Positions 54,947 through 64,000 of a stretch of 64,000 bases of DNA are shown here, piece after piece (the stretch's first letter is position 1; every line of letters begins with the position of its first letter). This stretch comes from Glycine soja (taxonomy: Eukaryota > Streptophyta > Magnoliopsida > Fabales > Fabaceae), in contig NC_041008.1 in NCBI RefSeq assembly GCF_004193775.1, positions 41,511,136 to 41,575,135 of the forward strand, read 5' to 3'. Below the pieces are notes generated by a model. That model saw only the letters and a program-made list of their open reading frames with translations, ran no database searches and was not told the origin of the DNA. A program made the position numbers and the translations under genes.

Positions 54947-56009
54947 AATAACATGTTGATCATCATCATGGAAGAGTTAAAACAAGATAATAATTTGTAT
55001 AAATTAAGTCATTAAAGAATATTATTTAGAATATAATTCGTGTTAATAAAATAACTCAATTTTTTAAGGGTTCACACTCAACACAAGAACACATCAATTT
55101 CACAGCAACTTCTCATTGGGACATCAATTGGTTTGTCAAACATATATAATTCACAGTTATAAATGTAAGGGTAAAATCAAAATTTGCAGAAACACCCTAA
55201 AATCTATTTTAGTTGATACTCTAAGGATCTCTACACATGTTCTCACTACTCCCCAATTGTGAATAACTCATCTTTTATCTCTAAGCAGGTTCACGTGTGT
55301 ATTGTGACAACAATAGCGGCATCTTTAGTAGTTTCCTGATATTCCTCAAATTTTTCATCTGACTGCTCTGATAGGGTTCCGAAATGTTAGAGAGGATGAG
55401 AAGGGATTAAAGCCTCTATTCCACTGTCTACGTGCGATGAGTATTTATCCCTCCACAGGAATTATTTTGCAAATCCCAACAGTGAAGATGTTTGGAAATG
55501 AATCACGAACCACATATCAAAATTTCATGACAATCCAACAGTTAACAAGTCCGGAATCGTAGTTTTACTAAGACAGTTTTGAGTTTCTACGGGAAAGGAA
55601 AAAGTTACAATGCAAAGGGTATGGTGAGAATGTTCAAAAATGAGTTCTGAACCTGGTGCTCAAATTTCACGATGATCCAACGATAAATGAGTTTGAGATC
55701 ATCATTTTTCTAAGATAGGTTTGGTGGTATGTGAGAAAAAAAGAATAACCTAAGATGCCTCTATTTATAACTAGGGGTAGTCAAAGCCTATTATTTACTC
55801 TATTTATTTATTTTTATTATTTTATAAAAAAAATTCTATTTTATTTCCTATTAAAAGAATAAATAAAATATCTTTTTTATTTTCTCTTAAATCATCATTT
55901 TAATATATTTATTTTTTCTTATTTATTTAATTATAAAAACTTTATCATTTTACGGATAACAATTCTTTTTAAATTAATTTACGAAAAATGAACTATTAGA
56001 TCTGTCACA

Positions 56010-56541
56010 TCCATTCCCAGAATGTTCTTGTTTCAGGAATACATCCTTTGAGACATCAAAGAATTCTTCAAGTGCTTCAACTCTATAAGTTGGTAATGCC
56101 ATTGGGCAGACACTGGTTCAATCCTTAGATTGCATTCTTAGATAGTTGTATTTTAACAGTTACTGGTAGTTTATAACTGGCAAAAGTTGAATTCTTAATT
56201 GTATTGTACTGACAGAAGAAATAATAGTCCATCATAACCAATAACTCAATCCTTGACTGTGCAGAACTTAATTGATTTTGCACAGATTACTGCAGTCGCG
56301 GAGCTTATTGAGAAGGGGAACCAGCAAGAAGCAACTTTATGTATAAGTAGCCAGAGAACAGGGAAAGCAACTGTTACAAGCATTCATAACTTGGAAATCA
56401 AATTCACCAAAAGGAGAAAATGAATATTGTTTAGATCTCCGTAAAAAAAAAAAAAAAAAAAACATCATTACGTACGCAAAGATTATTTTTTTTTCATATC
56501 AGTCTGAATAGAAAAATTCAACATTCTAACTAGTGAAAAAA
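56010..56541. other. Short intergenic stretch between two LTR elements
   Basis: No gene recognised. A poly(A) run of about 20 bases at 56444-56462 suggests the tail of a retroposed sequence, but no source is identifiable. Confidence 0.35.
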
Positions 56542-59125
56542 TGTAACATTCCCTTTTTTTCTTAAAAAAATTAATTAAAAGGGTTTAAATAAAAAATAGA
56601 GGTTTAGAATAAATAATAAATATGATTTTTTTAGAAAATAAAAAAAGTCTTAAAAAATAAGAGAAGCTTATTTATCCATTTTTTATTTTTTTTAATAGAG
56701 AAAATAGTATTTTTATAATTAATAAAATAAACTAGAAAAACAGGAATAAGAATTAAGTCATCAGAACAATTTTACAAAGTATTTTCTACGTTCTTTGTTT
56801 CTTTTTTCTCTAATGCTTAAGAATCCTAACAACAATCAGAGGAGGACCTCTAGAGAACACCAAAAATGTCACCATTATTAATGGGAGAATGCTTGAGGAC
56901 TACATCAAGATAAGAAATGAGTTACTTACATTTGGAGATTATAATTAATATGTGTAGCAATTTTGGAGTTATTTTAAATTCAATTTTATTCTTATGCTTT
57001 TATTTGCGAATTGATCGTGTTTAATGAACCAATTGATGTATTGATGCAAAATTGTTGTGATTTGGTTTCAGGAGTATTTGTCTATGATTTTCTGTTTTTA
57101 CTTCTATGTCATTTAAGAATTTTGATTGATTTTAAATGGTTGAATTATTTTATTTTTTGTTGTTATCTCCTGACCTTTTTGCTAATTTTTGTGACGGTGC
57201 TTACAAACTCGCGTACAAAGTAATTAATCTAGAGATCTTTTGGCGTTACTATTTTTATTTACTCTATTATATACACAGTAATTGGCAAAAGTCTCCAATT
57301 GTATATCCAGGTGCATTTAATTAAGCTTTTCTCTCATGCTTTGCCTATTTGATTTGATTAAGCAATTGCGGTTTCGCATATCGATATTTCTTTCCACAAG
57401 GGTTAAGAAAGTTAGACAGATTGCTGTGGTATTTTGGTTAGAAGCATGATGTTGTTGTACGTACATGCTAATTGCCCGCATATTCCTATACGGAAGCTTT
57501 CTAATTGCACCACGGCATAGTTATTTAAATATTGAATGAAAAAAAGCTTTCAATTGAATTTTCATTTGCTCTAGCCCTTTTAATGTGTCCATATGAAAGT
57601 TATACTCTTAAATTAGATTGTAAAAGTTGATTCACTCTGTGCAGCACGTTTATGAATAGCAAAGAAAATGTATATTCCAATTGTTAGCTTGGATGGGACT
57701 TGTGATCTAGGTTCTTGCCTTTCGGTTATATATATACACTTCAAATAATAAAAGTAATAAAAGATAATAAATTAAAAAAAGGTTATAAAATTATTACTTA
57801 ATAATTTTTTTTGCTACACTTCAATTTAATTGTTGTATTATAAAATTATTACTTAATAATTTTTTTTGCTACACTTCAATTTAATTGTTGTAGAGGTTTT
57901 TTTTAATTAAAATTAATATATTTTAATTTAATATATATGTGTTTTGCATCATGTAAATATACTACTCTGTGATATGTATATGATTCATGAGGTGTGATGA
58001 ATTGTTATATTGAGATCATGAAATTGTGATTGAAATTGTGTGTAAATGATAAATTGAGTATGTGATGAATTGTGAGATACATATGTATTGAGATGTTGTA
58101 TGTATTGAGTTGTGAACTATGAACTATGCAATCACATAACTATAAAAGCCTTTAAGGGCAAAGAGCTAATGCACGACGAGTTTTGTGATGAGCTCCACTA
58201 TGGGAATCCAACGAGTTTAATCACTTCAAGGCATGATGAGTTAAAATGATTTTGAAAATAATTGAGTGATTGTGTGTATTACATAGTTCGTAGGTAGAAT
58301 CTGTGTGTTAAAATATTTTTTGGATTGGACTTGAAACAAGAGGAAGAGACCTTGACAGGCTCCTTGAAGTTTAGGCCTTGGGGGTAAATACATTCAGTTT
58401 AAGTGCTTCTTTAAGCTTGTGTCGATCCCACATGGTTGAGGATTCTCATAAAATAGAGTGACCCAGACTGGTCTTCATATGATTTCACTTAATGAGACTG
58501 ACTTGACTTACCCATTATGAGGTCTGTCTTGTCATATACTCCTAGGTGGTCGATGATGTTTTTTTACTGAAAATGGTACCACATTGCATGTAGGCTTGAG
58601 TCTAGTATATATGTTGCATAACACTTGTGTTTGACTTTCATTAAGTTAATGATTGAGATTTCGATGTTGTTTTCTGGAGTGTGTGAACTTGTGAGTGATT
58701 TTGTGAAGTGATGATGTTTATGTAAATTAAAATCTATGTATTTATATGTTTCACATGCTCTAGTGTTCTATTATATACGAATGTGCTGACTCATTCTCTG
58801 TGTGTGTTTGTGTTTGGGTCGAATGCCATTTTGTTTCAGGTGAGTCAGCATATGATGAATTCCATGCTGGAGACAAAGAAGCTTAGCCTTTCTCCGATAA
58901 ATGCTCTAATAGATGAGACATAGAGGCATGGGATTTTTATTTCATATGTTATAGTTCTATGAAAAGTATAGTTGTTTTATGTTTTTTGCTATTAGTTTGA
59001 CTTCTTGTCATTTATTTGGACGACCTTGTTTTGAGTCGAGATGATTTTATTATTTATTTGGACAAATTCTATTATATATTCCTTTGATTATTTGTACAAA
59101 TATGTGTAGGGTAGAAGGTGTTACA
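56542..59125 (+). repeat. 5' LTR of a truncated Ty3/gypsy element (copy C)
   Basis: Starts TGTAACATTCCCTTTTTTTC and ends GGTAGAAGGTGTTACA, 2,584 bp, TG..CA-type ends. Its second half parallels LTR copies A and B. It shares blocks such as CCACATTGCATGTAGGCTTGAGT, CCTTGGGGGTAAAT and ACTCATTCTCTGTGTG, so it is a related but distinct family. A tRNA-Met-type primer site follows it. Confidence 0.8.
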
Positions 59126-59130
59126 TTTAG

Positions 59131-59145
59131 TGGTATCAAAACAAG
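59131..59145 (+). promoter_or_regulatory. Primer-binding site of gypsy copy C
   Basis: TGGTATCAAAACAAG begins five bases after the LTR end and matches the start of the usual tRNA-Met-complementary TGGTATCAGAGC. This fixes the element as plus-oriented. Confidence 0.7.
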
Positions 59146-59307
59146 TCGAACCTTTCTGCTATGTGTGTTATGAGTTTTCTATGTTTCCTTGTGTACTCTG
59201 ATGTGTTGTTGTGCTTGTTGTGTGCCTAGTTTTGTTATGTTCATAGACTTACTCTATTCTATTGGTATATTTCTCAAAGTTTTGTTTCTTGCCTGACACA
59301 ACAAGTG

Positions 59308-59752
59308 ATGGCTACAAGAAATGAATGTGAGCGACTTCTTACCAAGGCTCTTAACAACCTGGTGCAACTCATGGCTAATCGGGGAGGCGGTGGAAGAGCA
59401 GTTGCGTACCATGGTTTATATCACTTTTAGAGGAATGACCCACCTACCTTCAAAGGGGGTTATGATCCTGAGGGTGTTGAGGCTTGGTTGAGGGAGATTG
59501 AAAAGATCTTCCGAGTGATGGAGTGTCAGGACCAAGAGAAGTTGTTGTTTGCTACTCACATGCTGGCAGATAAGACAGAGTACTGGTAGGAGAACATTCG
59601 CCGACATTTGGAGGGAGCAGGCGGTGTTGTTGTCCCATGGGGAACTTTCAGGTTGACTTTTCTGGAGAAGTGTTTTCCAGAACATGAAAAAGATGAAGTT
59701 CCTCGAGCTGAAACATAGGAGCATGACGGTGGTAGAGTATGCAACTAGGTAA
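59308..59752 (+). pseudogene. Ty3/gypsy gag fragment (copy C)
   Basis: From an ATG at 59308 the phase shows the Retrotrans_gag domain: RNDPPTFKGGYDPEGVEAWL, then REIEKIFRVMECQDQEKLLF, then THMLADKTEYW. In-frame TAGs occur at 59428 and 59587, and a frameshift lies near 59690, after which the FLELKHRSMTVVEYA block continues in another frame. The sequence stops being gag at about 59752, inside the domain. The rest of the element (zinc knuckle, pol, 3' LTR) is missing, so this is a 5' fragment cut off next to the CAR gene. Confidence 0.85.
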
Positions 59753-60075
59753 GATCATAAGAAGAGAACGATATAATTAAATGATAGATGTTGACGAAAT
59801 GTTTAAAGTGGGGAAGTGTCGATCCACTAATCATTACTCTCGTTAAATGCCTGTTTGTGAGGTATCTCCGGGAGCAATTCATAAGAAATACTAAAATACT
59901 TGGTTACTAGCACAGATCATGTCACCGTAACATAAACTAAAGATTAGATTGGATATTTCTGCAACTCACTAAGTTCTAGTTTTCACTCCAAAAGTTACAT
60001 AATAACATCAACTTATGATATGTTATGTATATCAGCTCAAGTAGTACAGCATAAAGTTAAGGCGTGTACACACAC
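59753..60075 (-). other. Probable 3' untranslated region and flank of the CAR gene
   Basis: About 320 bp of unique-looking sequence between the broken gypsy gag and the CAR stop codon. No polyadenylation signal can be assigned with confidence; an AATAA-like stretch occurs near 60000-60010. Confidence 0.4.
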
Positions 60076-61533
60076 CTAAAACTCAATTTCAGATAAGCCC
60101 TTTGAATCTGGAAGATTAACCCACTCAATTTCCACAGTTATTTCCCCAGACTTGACGTTTCTCAATCTTAAACTCATCTCTTGGATGACTTTTCCATTCT
60201 TCCATATGCAGTTGCTCTCTTCAGCAAGACAGTTAGTCCTATCTTGTTGAACCCTCTTGATTACATGGCCATCTGGAAGATCGCTCAAGTTCATCTTTAC
60301 ACACTGAAGATACGGCTTTAGGTCTATTTCTGCATCGCCCATGCTGTCGTCTACGGTGAAAGTGTCTTTGTCTGAAACTGTCTGAAGAAAACAACACAAT
60401 TCTAAGCCATCATCAATTTAAAATTAGGCTAGTCTGGTAAAATAATATCCTAGCAAGTAGCAACATTACTGATGCATGATATAGACTATTTCAGTACTCA
60501 CCAGATGTACGGGAATGTTAACATCGCTTACATAAAGTGTCAATTCTTCATTCCACTCAGGATTAATGTTATCTTTCACAACACCAGTTTTCAGTTTCTG
60601 CATCAATATGAAATTAAGTACTCAGACCAAGCAATTGAGAGTGACACATAGTACTGGCAAAAAGCAAATTTAATCATTGATTACCAATGAAAAGCAAGAT
60701 TTTTTATTCAACTTGACGTTGCTAACATACAATCACTATTTGAATCACTCCTTAAATTTCAAAATGCAATAATGGTTTACTTAAAAAATAAGAGATACCA
60801 ACAGGTCATAAGACATGGATGTGAAGAACTTAGACCTTTGAAGCTCTTTTTCACGAGATTTCCTGTTATATTAAGTTGCTTTTGCCATTGCAAATAAAAG
60901 CTATTTGTAAAGAATTATAGCACAAATTATAGGATATTAGAATACAAGTGTGAGATAAAATTTTATATTAAATAAAAATAAAAAAGTTGAATATCATATA
61001 AATGAAAGAGAAGACTCATAAATTTAAAATTTTAAGTTAAGATGTAATGTCAAATTTACTTATATGATTACTTATGATCCATTGGAAAATGATAAAGGAA
61101 GGAAAGATCAAATCTCTTAATTAACATTTCTAACAAAACTAACAAATTAGGAAAAAGATTAAAAACAAGCAATATATTATTATATACCCTCAAAAGAGGA
61201 GAGGCTCCTAGTACGAAGGTTCAAGTGTCATAATGAGCATCTTGCTGCTAGAAGAAAAAAACACGGTTTGATTACACATGGAACAATATTTCTTTGAATT
61301 GAACACTGCCTCTAGTCTCAATACAAACCCAATTCATCAGGGTGCAGGAGTGGGGTATACCAACCCAAAAAAAAAATTTAATTCATACCCAATAATAAAG
61401 AGTATAATCTCAAGTTTCTAACCTGTTCGGCCATGGTGACGAAGACATATGGGTCACTGGTACGAGTATCACAAGCTTTGAGATTAGTGCCTCTTTTGAT
61501 ACGAAGTTTGATGAGACCCAGAATGTTCTCCAT
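60076..61533 (-). CDS. C2-domain ABA-related (CAR) protein
   Basis: Three exons, 61533-61423 (37 codons), 60597-60502 (32 codons) and 60381-60076 (101 codons plus TAA-type stop), all phase 0 with GT-AG borders, giving 170 residues, a normal CAR length (about 165-185). One C2 domain fills the protein: LRIKRGTNLKACDTRTSDPYV with calcium-loop Asp residues (Asp22, Asp27), NPEWNEELTL, and DKDTFTVDDSMGDAEIDL with more acidic loop residues. The CAR-specific insertion follows (VQQDRTNCLAEESNCIWKNG), then LRLRNVKSGE and a SEIEF-type end. Family members bind phospholipids with calcium and recruit PYR/PYL abscisic-acid receptors to the plasma membrane. I see no lesion. Confidence 0.95.
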
Positions 61534-61740
61534 TTAGACTCGCCTTGTGATTGCAGAGTGGCAATGAAATCACGTGGAGAAGAGAAGAGAAGCAAGTAAT
61601 GTCATTTGCAAAAGAAACTACACACTTTGACGTGTTTGAACTAAAAAATCTAAGTTGGACAGTTGGCAACGTTTTTTTAGATGCAAACAAACCTAGTACC
61701 ACAGAATTTTGGTCCCCTACTTAAGGAATTTTACTGATTC
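61534..61740 (-). promoter_or_regulatory. 5' leader and proximal promoter of the CAR gene
   Basis: Just upstream of the ATG on the minus strand lies a CT-rich leader (TTCTCTTCTCTTCTCC) with a CACGTG core at 61571-61576 and an ACACGTCA element near 61630. CACGTG is the G-box/ABRE core. In this position it may be within the leader, so a regulatory role is only possible. No clear TATA box is seen. Confidence 0.35.
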
Positions 61741-64000
61741 AAAACCATAAAGGGCAAACAATAAAATAAAAAAATATAAGTTGAGAAATATTACATGGTC
61801 ACTACTCAATATCGTTGTTAGCATTTTGGAAGCACTAGAATTTGTTAGTTTCGTGGATCACCGCTCTTTTCTATTTCGCCATTAGCAGAGAAGTATTTTT
61901 ATATCCGAAAAATATGATTTATAGGAGAGATGATTTTTGAGGATCATGATTTTTGAGAATGTTTAAAATACGTTGGATTAATCTTAGGATGGTTATGATT
62001 TTGTTTGATTTAAAGATAAAATATCATCTCAATCAAACATATATTATCAAATTTGAATTAAACTAATCTTTTACAGTTAAGTTTCACAGTTTTTTTAATT
62101 TATTATTATAATTTAAATCTATAAATTAAACTTAGATAATTATTATATATGTTATATAATTTTAAAAATAAATTTTATTTTTATTAAATTTTGTTTAACA
62201 TTTAGTTAAGAATTATTATCTTTACTTTTATTTAATGTCAATATAAAATAATATTATCAACTCTTTTTTAACATAATAGTAATTTGTGTATTACTTCACA
62301 TATTATATTATTTTTTTAACAATATTAATACATTGTAACAGATGAAAGTAAAATATATATTTGAATTATAAAACAAATAAAAATAATAAATTATTTAATA
62401 CTTATTATTAATTATGATGACAAAAAAACAATATAATTATAATATAGGGTTTAGTTTTATTTTGAACATTCTTAATTAGTCTTAATATATTTACTACGAA
62501 TTAGAAAATTTTCTCTACTCTAGAAAGTTGGATTCATGCTTCCTTGAGAATGTTTTTACGGGAAAGTAAACTAAAATTTATTCTCAAAATTCATAAAATC
62601 TTGTCTGTCTTCTTTTTATCAATTGCATACTAAATATGAAAATAATAATTTTTCTTCGTGGAAATATATGGGAATAAGACTTTATTTAAATATATGTTAC
62701 TAATATGACAAATTAAGTATAAGTTATTTTATAGTATTATGTTTCTCAATGTATATTCTCATGACGAGAAAAAAGTACTGTGCTGCTTTTCAATAACATG
62801 AGAATAATAGTTATGCTTAAAATGATTTTAAAATTATTAAAAACAAATTAAAATATTTTTAATTTACTAAAAAATATTCCTGAAAAAGGTATTTTTATAT
62901 ATCATGAAATAATTATTGACTTGAGAGTTAAAAAATATTTATTGACTTGCAAAATTATCCGTTACTATCCTCAATTATTTACTGTTAAAGTGAATCAAAT
63001 CTAGTGAGCTTGATAAAAAAAATAAAAAATAAATTATCTGTATTCACATTTTTGGCCCAATTAAATTTTACCCAAATTTGACCGGACTAAAAAACTAATG
63101 GACCGGACATAGAGTGACCCACAATGAGTCAGACCAATGTGTTCTACACATTCACACACCGTCACACGTAGATTGGCAGATGTTATTCATGCCTCCCTCT
63201 TTTAATAATATAACTCTTTTATTTCTTTTTATTCCAAAAAAGACCATATTATAATTTAAACCTTCCTATGTTTATACCTATGCATGCTCAACCCTCACTT
63301 TATCCTATGTTCTGATTTGCAACCCGCTGCATCAATTTTCTTGGGAATTCTCTATCACTTAATTGATAATTTTCACAATTTTATAATATTGTGAATTAAA
63401 TTTCCAATACTTTTTTCTTGCATTTTCTTCAAAATTTAGTGCATTGAAATTCAGCATTGATAGACATGGTTATCAAACTCTTGAGTTAACTCATTAACTC
63501 TTACGAGTTTATGAGTCCACTTACCCTCTGTGAGTTGACTCTTGAGTAAATTTTTTTTAGTAAACTCTGGGTAGATTCTATAAATTCTAAGTAAACTCGG
63601 TAAACTCTCTTGAGTTTACCATCGAATCAACGAGTCAACAAGTTAAACAAATTAGACCAAAATATAAGTCATTTTGGATTATTTTCTGTTTGTTTAGTGT
63701 TCAACATACCTTCATTTAGTGTGTTATTTTCAAATACAAAAATTCTCACCTTTAATAACATCAAAATCTTGTTCTCTAATAACATCAAACTCTCAATGGG
63801 AATTTTCATACCCTAATTTCGTTTGAGTACTATCGATCGTTGATCTTTTAATCCTTGCTAGTTGACTTACGGTGTTGAACGTCAGTTACAATGTAAAGCA
63901 AGGAACCATTCGGTGTTTCGATCAGGAAGACAAAAGATACCAAGAAAGGAGGGCAAAATGGTCTTTTCCTAGGCCCCAGGTCGCCCAGGCCAGCATTTGG
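61741..64000. other. AT-rich intergenic sequence to the window end
   Basis: No gene is recognised. 62050-62960 is very AT-rich. 63470-63640 repeats ACTC/GAGT-type motifs (GTTAACTC, GAGTTTAC, CTCTTGAGT) in both orientations, a pattern of degenerate transposon sequence. The last 100 bases become GC-rich (GGTCGCCCAGGCC) and probably start another repeat that continues outside. Confidence 0.45.

Larger units (their letters stand above)
36842..56009 (-). mobile_element. Old gypsy-type LTR (copy B), split by two later insertions
   Basis: Three pieces of one minus-oriented LTR: 36842-37474, 40534 to about 41650, and about 54945-56009. Each is the reverse complement of successive parts of the plus-oriented LTR at 37475-40533. 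For example the left border TGTGATACCCTCTACCCC mirrors that LTR's end, 40540-41600 mirrors 38.9-39.9 kb, and 55150-56000 mirrors 37.5-38.5 kb. Together they make about 2.8 kb, and I see no internal coding region attached, so it is probably a solo LTR. Target duplication is unclear (tctct against tccat). Confidence 0.85.

Noticed and set aside
1..64000. tRNA, rRNA or other structured RNA genes.
   Set aside because: On reading both strands I saw no A-box/B-box pairs in cloverleaf context and no rRNA segments. A covariance search would be needed to exclude small RNAs.

Overview
This window looks like a repeat-rich stretch of a legume nuclear chromosome, most likely soybean (Glycine) or a close relative. 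The evidence is low GC, intron-containing plant genes, plant-type LTR retrotransposons with tRNA-Met primer sites, Sirevirus-like copia elements rich in the TAATCGATTA palindrome, CACTA (En/Spm) transposons, and a legume-style receptor-like protein gene. No database search was possible, so the species call is inference.

Only two host genes look intact. One is a single-exon leucine-rich-repeat receptor-like protein (30825-33668, +, 947 aa). The other is a three-exon C2-domain ABA-related (CAR) protein (60076-61533, -, 170 aa, all splice sites canonical). A single exon of an At3g27390-like membrane protein survives at about 17.7 kb. A broken, unidentified coding remnant sits at 29.66-30.09 kb.

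Layout: 1.1-12.4 kb is an old degenerate copia element on the minus strand, split by a younger 9.17-kb Sirevirus-like element with two 1.08-kb LTRs. 12.5-15.2 kb holds two short DNA transposons. 18.2-20.7 kb is a Ty3/gypsy gag-protease relic cut by a CACTA end and a probable solo LTR. 21.0-21.9 kb is a minisatellite. 24.8-27.0 kb has a CACTA end beside a gypsy gag and LTR. 26.6-29.5 kb is a threefold tandem repeat of about 970 bp, part of which recurs just upstream of the receptor gene. LINE remnants lie downstream of that gene.

The most striking structure is 36.8-56.0 kb. An old minus-oriented gypsy-type LTR is interrupted by a plus-oriented solo LTR of the same family (perfect GTGGT duplication) and by a TA-rich palindromic element, which is itself split by a 13.1-kb CACTA transposon (41750-54857, TAT duplication). 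The CACTA carries a TNP2 transposase frame broken only by two nonsense codons. It also carries a second gene whose ten exons join without a frame break into a 732-residue protein with a plant-transposase-like region and a Ulp1-like protease region. A truncated gypsy element with LTR, primer site and gag fills 56.5-59.75 kb and ends about 300 bp from the CAR gene.
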